DNA from: a virus | Direction: 5' to 3' (one strand) | IMG/VR virus record: IMGVR_UViG_3300005910_000316 | Location: 1-37,195 of that record | Length of the DNA: 37,195 nucleotides | In this document: piece after piece, positions 6,108 through 14,272 of the stretch | Position numbering within the stretch: the stretch's first letter is position 1 | How the letters are laid out: every line of letters begins with the position of its first letter | The notes under the pieces: generated by a model | What the model saw: only the letters and a program-made list of their open reading frames with translations | The model's database searches: none | What the model was told of the DNA's origin: nothing | Made by a program: the position numbers and the translations under genes

Positions 6108-7332
6108 TGAAACAGAAATAGTTATTATCGCGCCTGCGGGAAGTGGTAAGACTACAACACTTGTTGGCGCAATTACAAGATATAAAAATGAAAATCCTGA
6201 TTCAAAAGTAGTGGCTATTACATTCACCCGTAAAGCCGCAGAGGATTTATCAAATAAATTAATGGAATATACTAATATAAGAACGTCAACTATTCATAGT
6301 TGGGCTTATACAGAATTAGATATATTATCAAAAAGAGTTTCAAAAGAGTTTCCTCAAAATACTTTTAAAGTAAAATTGTTAGAGGAAGATAGAATTAAAG
6401 AAATACTTAATAGTATCATTAAAAATAGAGGTTATAAATACTTAAATATGTATCAATTATATAGTTATGTTATGGGTAATTATAATATTGAGGTTAATGA
6501 TAAACTAAAAAGAGTATTTCAGTCAGTAAAAGATAGTTATGTAGCGTATAAAGAAGATAATGGTTTATATGATTTCACAGATTTACCACAATACTTACTT
6601 GATAAGTTAAATGACTACGGGTTAAACATTGAAAAAATAGATGCATTATTTGTTGATGAGTTTCAAGACGTAGATGAAACACAATTAGAATTATTTAATC
6701 GTGTTCCTGCGCAAAAGAAGTTTTATATTGGAGACCCACAGCAAGCAATTTATATTTTTAGAGGTGCTACTCCAGATGTTTTAGATAAGTTAGATGATTT
6801 TAAAACACACGATTTGAATATAAATTACAGAAGTTATCAAGAGATTGTAGACTTCGCAAGCAGTGTTCAAGATAAAGCAATGATTCAAGGAGTAAATTTC
6901 ACTATTGAAAAAGAATCATCAAGAAGTAATATTGAATGTATTAAAGGATATGGTGGAAATGTTTATACTCTTAATGCTTCTGGAGATGCATATAAAGTAA
7001 ATGAGTATATAAGAGTAAAAGGCATTGATGTCATACGTGGATTTATTATGAGAAATTCAATGATATTGTGTAGAAAAAATAAAGAAGTAAGAGCAATAAA
7101 GAATTTAGGTTATGATAATGTTTCAACAATACATCAAGCAAAAGGGTTAGAATACGAAAGTGTTATTATAACAAGTTTCGAACTAGCACCTGGTAATATG
7201 GAAGAAATAAATATTGCATATGTCGGAATGACAAGGGCTGAAGATTATCTATTAGCGGCTGACTACAACGCATTTATATATCTATTACCAAAAATTATGC
7301 CAGATTATAAAAAAGCAAATAGTTTATTTTAG
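6064..7332 (+). CDS. UvrD/Rep-type superfamily 1 DNA helicase
   Basis: 422 residues. Unwinds DNA 3' to 5' using ATP. SF1 motifs in order: Walker A 'APAGSGKTT' (residues ~23-31), motif Ia 'AITFTRKAAEDL', motif II 'VDEFQDVDETQLELF', motif III 'GDPQQAIYIFRGA', motif IV 'NYRS', motif V 'TIHQAKGLEYESVII', and motif VI 'YVGMTRAEDYLL'. It is shorter than chromosomal UvrD (~720 residues) because the 1B/2B insertions are reduced, as is usual in phages. It starts inside the end of the upstream gene and is followed after 13 bases by the ligase gene. A role in replication or repair is likely. Confidence 0.95.
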   Translation: MEQFNEKQKLAIQCNETEIVIIAPAGSGKTTTLVGAITRYKNENPDSKVVAITFTRKAAEDLSNKLMEYTNIRTSTIHSWAYTELDILSKRVSKEFPQNTFKVKLLEEDRIKEILNSIIKNRGYKYLNMYQLYSYVMGNYNIEVNDKLKRVFQSVKDSYVAYKEDNGLYDFTDLPQYLLDKLNDYGLNIEKIDALFVDEFQDVDETQLELFNRVPAQKKFYIGDPQQAIYIFRGATPDVLDKLDDFKTHDLNINYRSYQEIVDFASSVQDKAMIQGVNFTIEKESSRSNIECIKGYGGNVYTLNASGDAYKVNEYIRVKGIDVIRGFIMRNSMILCRKNKEVRAIKNLGYDNVSTIHQAKGLEYESVIITSFELAPGNMEEINIAYVGMTRAEDYLLAADYNAFIYLLPKIMPDYKKANSLF

Positions 7333-7345
7333 AAGGAGAAAGAAA

Positions 7346-8434
7346 ATGAAGATAAGTAAAGAAGAATTTAGAACAACTTACTGGAATATGCCTGCCATGA
7401 AATACTATGAAGGAGATTTATCAAAACAAAAAGCATTAGATATGATAGATAATAACAATAATAATTGTGTTGCTATGGTTAAGTGGGATGGCGAATGGAA
7501 TATGTCTATTATTGATGAAGATGAAACATTAATGAGAGGTCGTAATAAAACTGTTAGCGGCGACTATAAGAATCGCGCAGATTGGTTACCACATATAACT
7601 AAACAACTACAATCTATTTTTCCTTCTGGAACAGTTTTCTTAGGAGAGGTATCATTTAATGACATAACTAAAACGTCTAAAGACGTTGGAACAATAATGA
7701 GATGTAATGTTAGTAAAGCATTAGAGCGACAACAAAGAGGCCCATTATCATTCCATATTTTTGATTGTCTATGTTATGATTATGAAGACCTTCGGAAAAA
7801 AACATTTGAAGAAAGAATCCAAGTGGTCTACGATAACTATAAGCAAGTAATAGATTATATTTATCCCGTTGCTATTGTAAAAGAAAATTTTATGGATTTT
7901 GCAGAAAAAGTTTGGGCTAAAGGTGGAGAAGGAGTTCTTGTTATTAAAAGGAACGAACCTTATAGAGCTGGCTCAAGAAAAGCTTGGTCAAGTCTAAAAT
8001 TGAAAAAGAAACTTGGAGAAATTAAAGTAAAAGTAATAGACCTTATTGAACCAAATAGAGACCACGAGGGAACTAGTGGAGAAGCTTGGCAATACTGGTT
8101 AATACAAAAGAACATTAATTTCGGTGAAGTTGGTAGAGCTATTTGGATAGATGAAGAATTTTGTAAAACACGCAAAATGATTAAAGACCCATTCCATAGA
8201 ACTTTACCTGTAACTAAGCCATACTGGAATAAATGGAAAAATGGTGTTTTAGTTGAACATGAAGGAAATAGAATTAGAGTAGCGTCTGGATTAGACGATG
8301 CAACTAGAGAATGGCTAGCAACGCCTGAAGCGGCTGAATTGCTAGAGAAAGAAGAATTATTCGTAAATATAACTGGCATGGAAATTACTGACGACAGTAT
8401 CAGACATCCAGTATTTTTAGGAGTTATAAAATAA
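7346..8434 (+). CDS. ATP-dependent DNA ligase
   Basis: 362 residues; AGAAGGAG lies before the ATG. The nucleotidyltransferase core is clear. Motif I is K-W-D-G with the adenylated Lys at about residue 46, then 'LMRGRNK'. Motif III-like 'FHIFDCLCYD', motif IV 'GGEGVLVIKRNEPYRAG' and motif V 'SLKLKKK' follow. The C-terminal ~130 residues would be the OB domain. It seals nicks in dsDNA, for example between Okazaki fragments. An RNA ligase is less likely because motifs IV and V fit DNA ligases. Trp codons are all TGG (about 11), in contrast to the next gene. Confidence 0.9.
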   Translation: MKISKEEFRTTYWNMPAMKYYEGDLSKQKALDMIDNNNNNCVAMVKWDGEWNMSIIDEDETLMRGRNKTVSGDYKNRADWLPHITKQLQSIFPSGTVFLGEVSFNDITKTSKDVGTIMRCNVSKALERQQRGPLSFHIFDCLCYDYEDLRKKTFEERIQVVYDNYKQVIDYIYPVAIVKENFMDFAEKVWAKGGEGVLVIKRNEPYRAGSRKAWSSLKLKKKLGEIKVKVIDLIEPNRDHEGTSGEAWQYWLIQKNINFGEVGRAIWIDEEFCKTRKMIKDPFHRTLPVTKPYWNKWKNGVLVEHEGNRIRVASGLDDATREWLATPEAAELLEKEELFVNITGMEITDDSIRHPVFLGVIK

Positions 8435-8448
8435 ATACGAGGTGTATA

Positions 8449-9489
8449 ATGCAAGTTAAAAAAAGAAATGGAGAACTTGAAGATTTTAATTTAATGAAAA
8501 TCGCCAAGGCAGTATATAGAGCAAGGCTTGATGCGGGTTATGAAAAAGACTTAGAGCGTTGCGTTGATGAAGCAAAAATAATCATGAAAGATATTGTTAA
8601 TGGTAAAACTTTAGATATTGAAACAATTCAAGATGAGATAGAAAAGTATTTTATTAAAAATGATGATATAGAAGTATTTAAACTTTTCACTTTCTATCGT
8701 GAAAAAAGACGACAAGACAGAGCTAATCCATGAGCCAATAATGACGAGCGTCAAGATTTAATACTTCAAAAATATTTACTTCCAACAGAAACTAAAAAGG
8801 AATTTTTAGATAGAATATCACTTGGGAGAACAGACCTTCTTAAGATTTTTAGAAATCGAGAGGGTATTTGAGGTGGAAGAAACCTTTTTGCGATAGGTAG
8901 AGACGGTAATATTACTGGTTCTAATTGTTATGTTGCTGAAAATCCAACAGATAGTTTAGAGGATATTTATAGAGTAGCTTTTGATATTGCTAAAACTTAT
9001 AGTTATGGTGGTGGACAAGGTATGAACTTATCTAATCTTAGACCTAAGGGCGCTAAAGTAAATAATAGTAGTAATACGACACCTGGTGTCATGACTTTTG
9101 CAGAGTTATATTCATTTATTACTTTACACACACAACAAGAAAGTAGACGTGGAGCACTAATGCTTATGTTAAATATTGACCACCCAGATATAATTGATTT
9201 TATTACTTCTAAGCTAGACTTATCTAAAATTACAGGTGCTAATATTAGCCTTGCGATTACGGATGATTTTATGGAAGCATATAATAATAATAAAGATTGA
9301 AATTTAACTTTTGAAACGCCTTATGAGATGATAGTAAAAACTGTAAATGCAAGAGATTTAATGCATTTAATTAGTTACTCAGCTCATACAATGGGAGACC
9401 CAGGATTCATTTACATTGATAATGTTAATAATTATCATTTATTAAGTGAATATGATGAAGTAGAATTTACAGCTACAAACCCGTGTGGT
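8449..9489 (+). CDS. nrdJ: Class II (B12-dependent) ribonucleotide reductase, exon 1
   Basis: Codons 1-347 of a ~728-residue enzyme that reduces ribonucleotides to deoxyribonucleotides. Residues 1-90 are an ATP-cone ('QVKKRNGELEDF...KIAKAVYRA'). Then come 'NP-W-ANNDERQ', 'REGI-W-GGRNLFAIG', 'GSNCYV' (first redox Cys), and 'GGGQGMNLSNLRPKGA'. The exon ends in N-P-C-G, where Cys is the thiyl-radical residue. TGA codons at 8731, 8869 and 9298 are read as Trp; each falls at a conserved Trp or aromatic position. The NPCGEQPL signature and lack of a small-subunit gene nearby favour adenosylcobalamin-dependent NrdJ. With the standard code this gene is split into several pieces. Confidence 0.9.
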
Positions 9490-9816
9490 GAACTGCTTGC
9501 CTCACATTAAACATCGAGCAATATCGGTGAAGGCTTAACTGCTAATACCGAGATAAGTTACACTTTAATAGGTGTAACCATCGTAACGCATAGATAATGA
9601 AACTTTTGATACACCGCGTGCGGCGATCCGGACTGGTTCAAAAGAATATAATTTATCCACGAGTGCTCGATATATAATCCCCTACGGATTATATAAAAAT
9701 ATATGCTGACCTACCAGATGAATAAATCTGGAAAGCCGCGTCTAATTGTCATACGACAGTGGTTGAACGAAAGTTCTAGAAGTAGAGAATAAAAAGTCTT
9801 TACGATAACAATAAAG
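9490..9816 (+). other. Group I-like self-splicing intron in the RNR gene
   Basis: 327 nt without a reading frame, interrupting N-P-C-G / E-Q-P-L between GGT and GAG (phase 0). P1 is visible: the 5' exon end GTGTGGT pairs with intron GCCTCAC (9498-9504). This gives the U-G pair at the splice site, two G-C pairs, one T-T mismatch and three further pairs. The intron ends in G before GAG, as group I requires. Inside are ATCGGTGAAGGCTTAACTGC...ACCGAGATAAG, which resembles P3-region sequence of phage group I introns, and several hairpins, including CTTTTGA/TCAAAAG around 9603-9643. It has no endonuclease gene. Splicing would restore a perfect RNR active site. Subgroup not determined. Confidence 0.85.
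9607..9627 (+). repeat. 21-nt exact repeat, copy A (inside the intron)
   Basis: Begins TGATACACCGCG and ends TGCGGCGAT; identical to 27435-27455. Here it lies in the loop of a stem CTTTTGA/TCAAAAG. It contains a small self-complementary core CCG-CGTG-CGG. Confidence 0.85.
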
Positions 9817-10962
9817 GAGCAACCTTTAATGGCAAATGGTTCATGCAACCTCGGAAGTATTAACTTAAATGCTTTTGTAAGAAAAAATTTTACTGAAGAG
9901 GCGTATTTTGATTCTGGAAGATTTATTGAAGTAGTTAAATCTATGATTAGTGGATTAGATGAATTATTAGATATAATGGGTGAAAGACATGCATTGGCAT
10001 CTCAAAGAGAACATGTTATAGAATGGCGTGAAGTTGGATTAGGAGTTATGGGACTTGCTGATTTAGCTTTAAGTATGGGATTAGGATATGGAACATCTGA
10101 ATTTATTAAAGTTCTTGATGTGATTATGTCTACAATGGCTAATGCGGCGGCGCAAGCGTCGGTTGAATTAGCGGTAGAAAAAGGAACATTCCCGAAATAT
10201 GATTATGAAAAGATTTCTAGTTCAAGGTTCTTTAATGAAGTCTATTCAGAAGAAACAAAAAATATGATACAAGAGTATGGTTTAAGAAATAGTAGATTAC
10301 TAAGTATTGCACCAACTGGTAGTATATCAAATATTATTGGAGTTAGTGGCGGCGTTGAGCCTTATTTTATGCTTGGCTATCAAAGAACTATTAAGTCTAT
10401 GTTCGAGGATGAAAAGACAATTTGAATTTACGAAAAAACTCCGTTAAAAATGATGAAGTATTTCAAACTTGAAAATCATTATGATTTACCTGATTGGGCT
10501 AAAATAACTTCACAGAATATTAATGTTAATTCAAGATTAAAAGTTCAAGAGACTATTCAAAAATATGTTGATACAGCAATTTCTTCAACATTTAATTTAC
10601 CTAATGATGCTACAACTGGAGATGTCGAAGGTATTTATAAAAGCGCTTGGGCTAGAGGAATTAAAGGAGTTACAGTATTTAGAGATAACTGTAAAAAAAT
10701 TGGTATTCTTACAGGTGGTGGAGATAGTTTTGATAAACATCCTGCGGAAAAACCATCAATGGTTATTAAAGAGCTATGATATAATAAAGCGACTCAAGAA
10801 GAAAAACAATTTATTACTAATATCCAAATAGGAGAAAGTGATTATCAAGTTGAAAAAATTGGTTTAGAATATTGTCCAGAGTGTGGTAGTCATTTAGTTA
10901 AAAAGAATGGCTGTACTCAATGTAGTAGTAACGATTGCGACTACGAGAAGTGTGGAATATAA
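9817..10962 (+). CDS. nrdJ: Class II ribonucleotide reductase, exon 2
   Basis: Continues E-Q-P-L-M-A-N-G-S-C-N-L-G-S-I-N-L from GAG 9817; the ATG at 9829 is internal. Contains the catalytic Glu, 'EWREVGLGVMGLADL', 'SIAPTGSISNIIGVSGGVEPYF' (phosphate-binding), and a second Cys region. The C-terminus carries C-P-E-C ... C-T-Q-C ... C ... C, a zinc-ribbon-like redox tail of class II enzymes, which thioredoxin re-reduces. TGA codons at 10423 ('EKTI-W-IYEKTP') and 10777 ('IKEL-W-YNKA') are read as Trp, next to three TGG codons. The TAA stop overlaps the thioredoxin ATG (TAATG), so reductase and its reductant are translationally coupled. Confidence 0.9.
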
Positions 10963-11276
10963 TGGATTTAGATAAAAGCTCTTTAAAGAGAGCCAGTCAA
11001 AATCAAAAATTTATTCTTGACTTTTATGCAGACTGGTGTAAAGGGTGTCAAAAAATAAAACCAATCCTTGAAGAAGAACAAGAAGTTAGTAAAGATATTA
11101 GATTTATTTATATTAACGTTGATGACTTTGATAAAGAATTGTTAAAAAAACAATTTGGAGTCATAGCAATTCCTAACGTTCAATTCTGATACGAGGGCAG
11201 AAAAATGGATTTCACTGTTGGCTCTGTCGCTGAAGAAAAGATAGTAGGAAAAATAGAGAAGTTTAAACAAAAATAA
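10962..11276 (+). CDS. Thioredoxin
   Basis: 104 residues. Active site W-C-K-G-C at about residues 25-29, 'DFYADWC' strand before it, and the cis-proline loop 'AIPNVQF' after it, all in thioredoxin order and length. TGA at 11187-11189 is Trp ('VQF-W-YEGRK'); with the standard code the last beta strand and helix would be lost. The start ATG shares bases with the RNR stop, and this gene arrangement points to a dedicated electron donor for the B12-dependent RNR. The CKGC active site differs from the usual CGPC, as in other phage thioredoxins and glutaredoxin-like proteins. Confidence 0.92.
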
Positions 11277-11288
11277 GGAGAGCATATA

Positions 11289-11747
11289 ATGAAAATTATT
11301 AATCAAGATATTACTTTAATTGAAGAAGGGATTATTTGTCATCAAGTTAATACTTGGGGTGTAATGGGTTCGGGGTTGGCAAAGCAAATAAGAGCTAAGT
11401 TTCCTGACGTATTCGAATTCTATAATGGAGTTTGTGATAGAGCACCTAATAAAGACTCATTATTAGGGTCTGGCTTATTAGTTAACGTTAATAAAAAGTT
11501 ACAAATAGCTAATTTGTTTGGACAGTCTAATTATGGAACAAAAGGGCAATTCACTGATTACAGTGCGCTTAAGGACGCTTTTGAAGGTGTACTAAGAGAA
11601 GCTAATTCAACAGGTAAAAAAGTTTATGTGCCATTAGGAATGGGTTGTGGACTTGGCGGCGGGAGCTGGATGACAGTCCAAAGAATGATAGAAAATGCCG
11701 AAAAAGAATTTAACATTGAAGTAATAGTTTGTAGATATACAGTTTAG
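11289..11747 (+). CDS. Macro-domain (ADP-ribose-1''-phosphatase-like) protein
   Basis: 152 residues, one macro domain. It starts 'INQDITL', followed by 'ICHQVNTWGVMGSGLAKQIRAKFP' (ligand-binding loop 1), 'GQSNYGT' and 'VPLGMGCGLGGGSW' (loop 2). This is the Poa1p/ALC1-like (TARG1) branch, which binds ADP-ribose and can remove it from proteins, nucleic acids or ADP-ribose-1''-phosphate. AAGGAG precedes the ATG. In phages such proteins have been linked to NAD/ADP-ribose metabolism and to reversing host ADP-ribosylation; which applies here is inference. Trp codons are TGG. Confidence 0.88.
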   Translation: MKIINQDITLIEEGIICHQVNTWGVMGSGLAKQIRAKFPDVFEFYNGVCDRAPNKDSLLGSGLLVNVNKKLQIANLFGQSNYGTKGQFTDYSALKDAFEGVLREANSTGKKVYVPLGMGCGLGGGSWMTVQRMIENAEKEFNIEVIVCRYTV

Positions 11748-11768
11748 AACAAAAATAAATATTACGGG

Positions 11769-12425
11769 GTGAGAATTATTAGTGTTGTAGGTGTAACAAC
11801 TAAAGGCAATAATGAACAAGCAGAATTGGTTAGATTGATATTTGAAAACAATAGACCAATTATTTTTGGAACAGGTAATGCGGGGACAGGTAAGACTTTT
11901 ATAGCCTTAGCTTCAGCCTTACAGTTAGTAGCGAGAGATAGAAAGTACGGAAAAATTGTATATACTCGTGAGCCTGAAGAAGTGGGTAAGAGCCTTGGCT
12001 TTTTACCAGGGGACTTAGATGAGAAGTTCGAAGTATATATGAGAGGTCTACATGACAATATTGAGCATATTACTGCATATAGCGGCATAGGTAAAATGGA
12101 AGCTATGAAGTATATTGAATGTGTACCAATCCAATTTCTAAGAGGCGCAAGCTTTGAGAACACTATTGTTATTGTAGATGAAGCACAGAACCTAGAAATG
12201 AATAGTATTAAAACTGTCTTAACAAGGATAGGAAAATATTGTAAAGTCATATTGTTAGGTTCACTTAAACAAATTGATAATAAAGCACAACAGAAAAAAC
12301 AAAAATGTGATTTTCAAATCGCATTAGAAAAATTAAGAGGCCAGCCTTTTGCTGGAGAAGTAGAATTAATTGAGAGTATGAGAAGTCCATGGTGCTCAAT
12401 CATAGATGAAATACTAAGTGAATAA
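11769..12425 (+). CDS. phoH: PhoH-like ATPase
   Basis: 218 residues from GTG 11769, or slightly fewer. Walker A 'GNAGTGKT', Walker B 'IVIVDEAQNL', and sensor-like 'LLGSLKQID', with the PhoH spacing and 'YTREPEEVGKSLGFLPGDLDEKFEVY' characteristic of the family. PhoH proteins are ATP-dependent helicase-like enzymes of uncertain physiological role, common in phages. The start is unclear: GGGGTGAG at 11766 looks like the ribosome site itself, so a non-standard ATT start at 11775 is possible. There is no ATG nearby. Confidence 0.9.
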   Translation: MRIISVVGVTTKGNNEQAELVRLIFENNRPIIFGTGNAGTGKTFIALASALQLVARDRKYGKIVYTREPEEVGKSLGFLPGDLDEKFEVYMRGLHDNIEHITAYSGIGKMEAMKYIECVPIQFLRGASFENTIVIVDEAQNLEMNSIKTVLTRIGKYCKVILLGSLKQIDNKAQQKKQKCDFQIALEKLRGQPFAGEVELIESMRSPWCSIIDEILSE

Positions 12426-12460
12426 TTTTTATTTTATAAGAACTAAATAGCTCTAAAACA

Positions 12461-12492
12461 AGTCAAATTTAAACTGAAATTTGACTTTTTTC
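12461..12492 (+). terminator. Terminator overlapping the next promoter
   Basis: A perfect 10-bp stem AGTCAAATTT / AAATTTGACT with a 6-nt loop AAACTG, then six T. The 3' arm contains the -35 box of the promoter at 12481. Confidence 0.9.
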
Positions 12493-12509
12493 ATTATTTG
12501 TGATATAAT
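12481..12509 (+). promoter_or_regulatory. Sigma-70-type promoter
   Basis: TTGACT at 12481-12486 (inside the terminator arm), a 17-bp spacer and TATAAT at 12504-12509, followed by ATAAGTATAAG as at 2545. It should drive the block 12547-18933. Confidence 0.88.
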
Positions 12510-12546
12510 ATAAGTATAAGAAAAGAAAAAGGAGAATTATAACATA

Positions 12547-13350
12547 ATGGAAGAGAAGAGAACAAGTTGGTCTATGTTACCATTTGAAAATTTAACAATA
12601 GCTGAAAAAATAGAAGTCTGTAGAAGAATACAGAATGATGAAGAATGTGAAAAAGGATATATTGAATTTAATGCCGTTGAGAGGTCAGGTTTTGTAAATG
12701 TATCTGATGAGCAATATGAAAAGTATGAAGATTATGCTGATGGGACTAGAGAATATATGTATTCAAAAATGGACTTAATCCTAGATATATTAAGAAAGAA
12801 CGCTGGGACTACAATAACGTTTAGAGATAGAATAATGCCGTTAATGAAAAAATGTGCAATATATTTATATACTGATTTGACTGATAAACAAAAAGAACTA
12901 TATCATGAAAAAGAAGTGTATGGGAAAGATTTTAGTAAATTTAGAGGTTGTTGCATAGGTTGGGGACATTGCTTATTAATGTATCCTAAAGAAACTTATT
13001 ATAAAGACGAGTTAATTGAAATTTTTATTCATGACCAAAATGAAACTATAGAAAGCGCGGCTTGGATTCTTATGCACGAACTAGGTCATGCGATGATTAC
13101 AAGAGATTTCTCAGGGCCTTTGGGCGGTTTTATCCATGCAATGAAATGGACACATGAAGGCCATCTTAAGGCACAGAAAATAGACAGAGTAGAATATTAT
13201 AATACAGACGAAGGGCATGAAGCAGACCCCGAAGAACAATTCTGTAATATGATTGCAAATACATGGATTAATAAAAATCTAGATAGACATTGGTGGCGTA
13301 AGAATATGGCGCCAAAAGGAGAATTATATTATGAAAAGAGAAAGCACTAA
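12547..13350 (+). CDS. HELGH metalloprotease-like protein (ImmA/IrrE-like)
   Basis: 267 residues. The zinc-binding motif H-E-L-G-H starts at about residue 177 ('AAWILMHELGHAM'). About 50 residues later comes 'H-E-A-D-P-E-E-Q-F-C-N-M-I-A-N', which fits the distal Glu plus 'E-x-x-A-N' pattern of ImmA/IrrE-type gluzincins. The N-terminal ~170 residues are unrecognised. No signal peptide, so cytoplasmic. Phage ImmA-like peptidases usually cleave repressors, but no repressor gene is adjacent, so the target is unknown. AAAAGGAGAATTATAAC lies before the ATG. Its last 12 codons form one copy of a duplicated 41-bp gene-junction sequence. Confidence 0.7.
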   Translation: MEEKRTSWSMLPFENLTIAEKIEVCRRIQNDEECEKGYIEFNAVERSGFVNVSDEQYEKYEDYADGTREYMYSKMDLILDILRKNAGTTITFRDRIMPLMKKCAIYLYTDLTDKQKELYHEKEVYGKDFSKFRGCCIGWGHCLLMYPKETYYKDELIEIFIHDQNETIESAAWILMHELGHAMITRDFSGPLGGFIHAMKWTHEGHLKAQKIDRVEYYNTDEGHEADPEEQFCNMIANTWINKNLDRHWWRKNMAPKGELYYEKRKH

Positions 13351-13354
13351 AATG
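13314..13354 (+). repeat. 41-bp duplicated gene-junction sequence, copy 1
   Basis: AAAAGGAGAATTATATTATG plus the next 21 bases; 40 of 41 bases match 13831-13871. In each copy one frame encodes the end of the upstream gene (GELYYEK-x-KH, stop). The shifted frame gives the Shine-Dalgarno site and first codons (MKR-x-STKM) of the downstream gene. Confidence 0.92.
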
Positions 13355-13642
13355 TTAAATATTTATATTGACGAGTATATGGCTTTTACTGAATCAGCTT
13401 TAATAAGTAATTTTAAACATGAGTATGGATTAGAATTTGATGGTTGGTTTAAAATAATAATTGAGACAGGTAGAAGCGGAAAAAGAATAGACAGTTTGTT
13501 TATAACGCATACAGAAGGATTTGGTTCTGGAACGTTCTTCTTTCTAGAAGAATCAAAAAGATGGATTGGAACAGTAGCTAACAGTTTTGGTGAGTATGAA
13601 AATGAATTAATAGAAAAAACATTAAACGAGTTGGAGGAATAA
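13331..13642 (+). CDS. Hypothetical protein
   Basis: 103 residues beginning MKRESTKM; the ATG at 13331 follows GGAGA by 8 bases and overlaps the upstream gene by 20 bases. A second ATG at 13352 is possible. Acidic C-terminus, no recognised motif. Its start sequence is the duplicated 41-bp junction. Confidence 0.65.
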   Translation: MKRESTKMLNIYIDEYMAFTESALISNFKHEYGLEFDGWFKIIIETGRSGKRIDSLFITHTEGFGSGTFFFLEESKRWIGTVANSFGEYENELIEKTLNELEE

Positions 13643-13645
13643 GGA

Positions 13646-13867
13646 ATGGACAAAAAACAAAAGGTAGTTGATTACGATAGCTATGATAATCCATATATAG
13701 CTACTTTTATAGAAAAAGAATTGGATGAGGGTTATTTTATTATTGGGGTTTCTTCTCAATTCTATTATGCTTATAGTCCTCAAACAGGGGGATCAGAAAA
13801 ATTTACAGTAACAACTGTAATATATGAAAAAAAAGGAGAATTATATTATGAAAAGACAAAGCACTAA
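13646..13867 (+). CDS. Hypothetical protein
   Basis: 73 residues; GGAGGAATAAGGA precedes the ATG. Rich in Tyr ('QFYYAYSP'). Its C-terminal 12 residues (KKGELYYEKTKH) are nearly the same as those of the metalloprotease-like protein at 12547, because both ends lie in the duplicated junction. No domain recognised. Confidence 0.6.
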   Translation: MDKKQKVVDYDSYDNPYIATFIEKELDEGYFIIGVSSQFYYAYSPQTGGSEKFTVTTVIYEKKGELYYEKTKH

Positions 13868-13871
13868 AATG
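13831..13871 (+). repeat. 41-bp duplicated gene-junction sequence, copy 2
   Basis: Second copy of the junction at 13314-13354, differing by one base (C for G) that changes Arg to Thr in one frame and Glu to Gln in the other. Confidence 0.92.
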
Positions 13872-14042
13872 GAAAAGAATAAAACATTGAATAGTATATT
13901 GCAAGAAACTAATGAACTTGATTTCCTTGTAGAAAATATCGGAAGCTTAGCGGGCTTCTATGATTCAATGGAGCACCCTCAAGTTATTAGAATGAGAGAA
14001 CAATATGGAAAAAGAAAAAGAGAAATTATGAATGGAATGTAG
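13848..14042 (+). CDS. Hypothetical protein
   Basis: 64 residues from ATG 13848 (MKRQSTKMEKN...), with GGAGA 8 bases upstream. Highly charged, probably helical; no motif recognised. It overlaps the upstream gene by 20 bases, as does the gene at 13331. Stop is TAG. Confidence 0.6.
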   Translation: MKRQSTKMEKNKTLNSILQETNELDFLVENIGSLAGFYDSMEHPQVIRMREQYGKRKREIMNGM

Positions 14043-14053
14043 AGGTAGAAAAA

Positions 14054-14272
14054 ATGACTAAGAATAACGAATTAAAATTATTTGCTGGAGAAGAGCAAGT
14101 TATAGCTATTAAGAATGTTTTAACAATAGACTATCAACCATATAAAGAAGAATTTGGATATATTTTATATACGAAAGAATATAATGACTTAACGGTTTAT
14201 ACAAGAGAAATAAATTATACATTTAATATACCAATAACGAAAATAATATTAATCGAGGTACAAGATGAATAA
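14054..14272 (+). CDS. Hypothetical protein
   Basis: 72 residues, AGAGGTAG upstream of the ATG. Alternating hydrophobic residues with many Tyr and Ile suggest a small all-beta protein. The end overlaps the next start by 8 bases. Not recognised. Confidence 0.6.
   Translation: MTKNNELKLFAGEEQVIAIKNVLTIDYQPYKEEFGYILYTKEYNDLTVYTREINYTFNIPITKIILIEVQDE

Noticed and set aside
9490-9816. An intein in the RNR
   Set aside because: The insert has stops in frame and no protein-splicing motifs, and it shows RNA pairing at the junctions instead.
9490-9816. A group II intron
   Set aside because: No GTGYG 5' end, no domain V hairpin and no AY 3' end; the U-G splice pair and terminal G fit group I.
8731-10779. 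RNR as a decayed pseudogene with several nonsense mutations
   Set aside because: All internal stops are TGA, none TAA or TAG; frame is otherwise conserved over 728 residues and all active-site residues are present.
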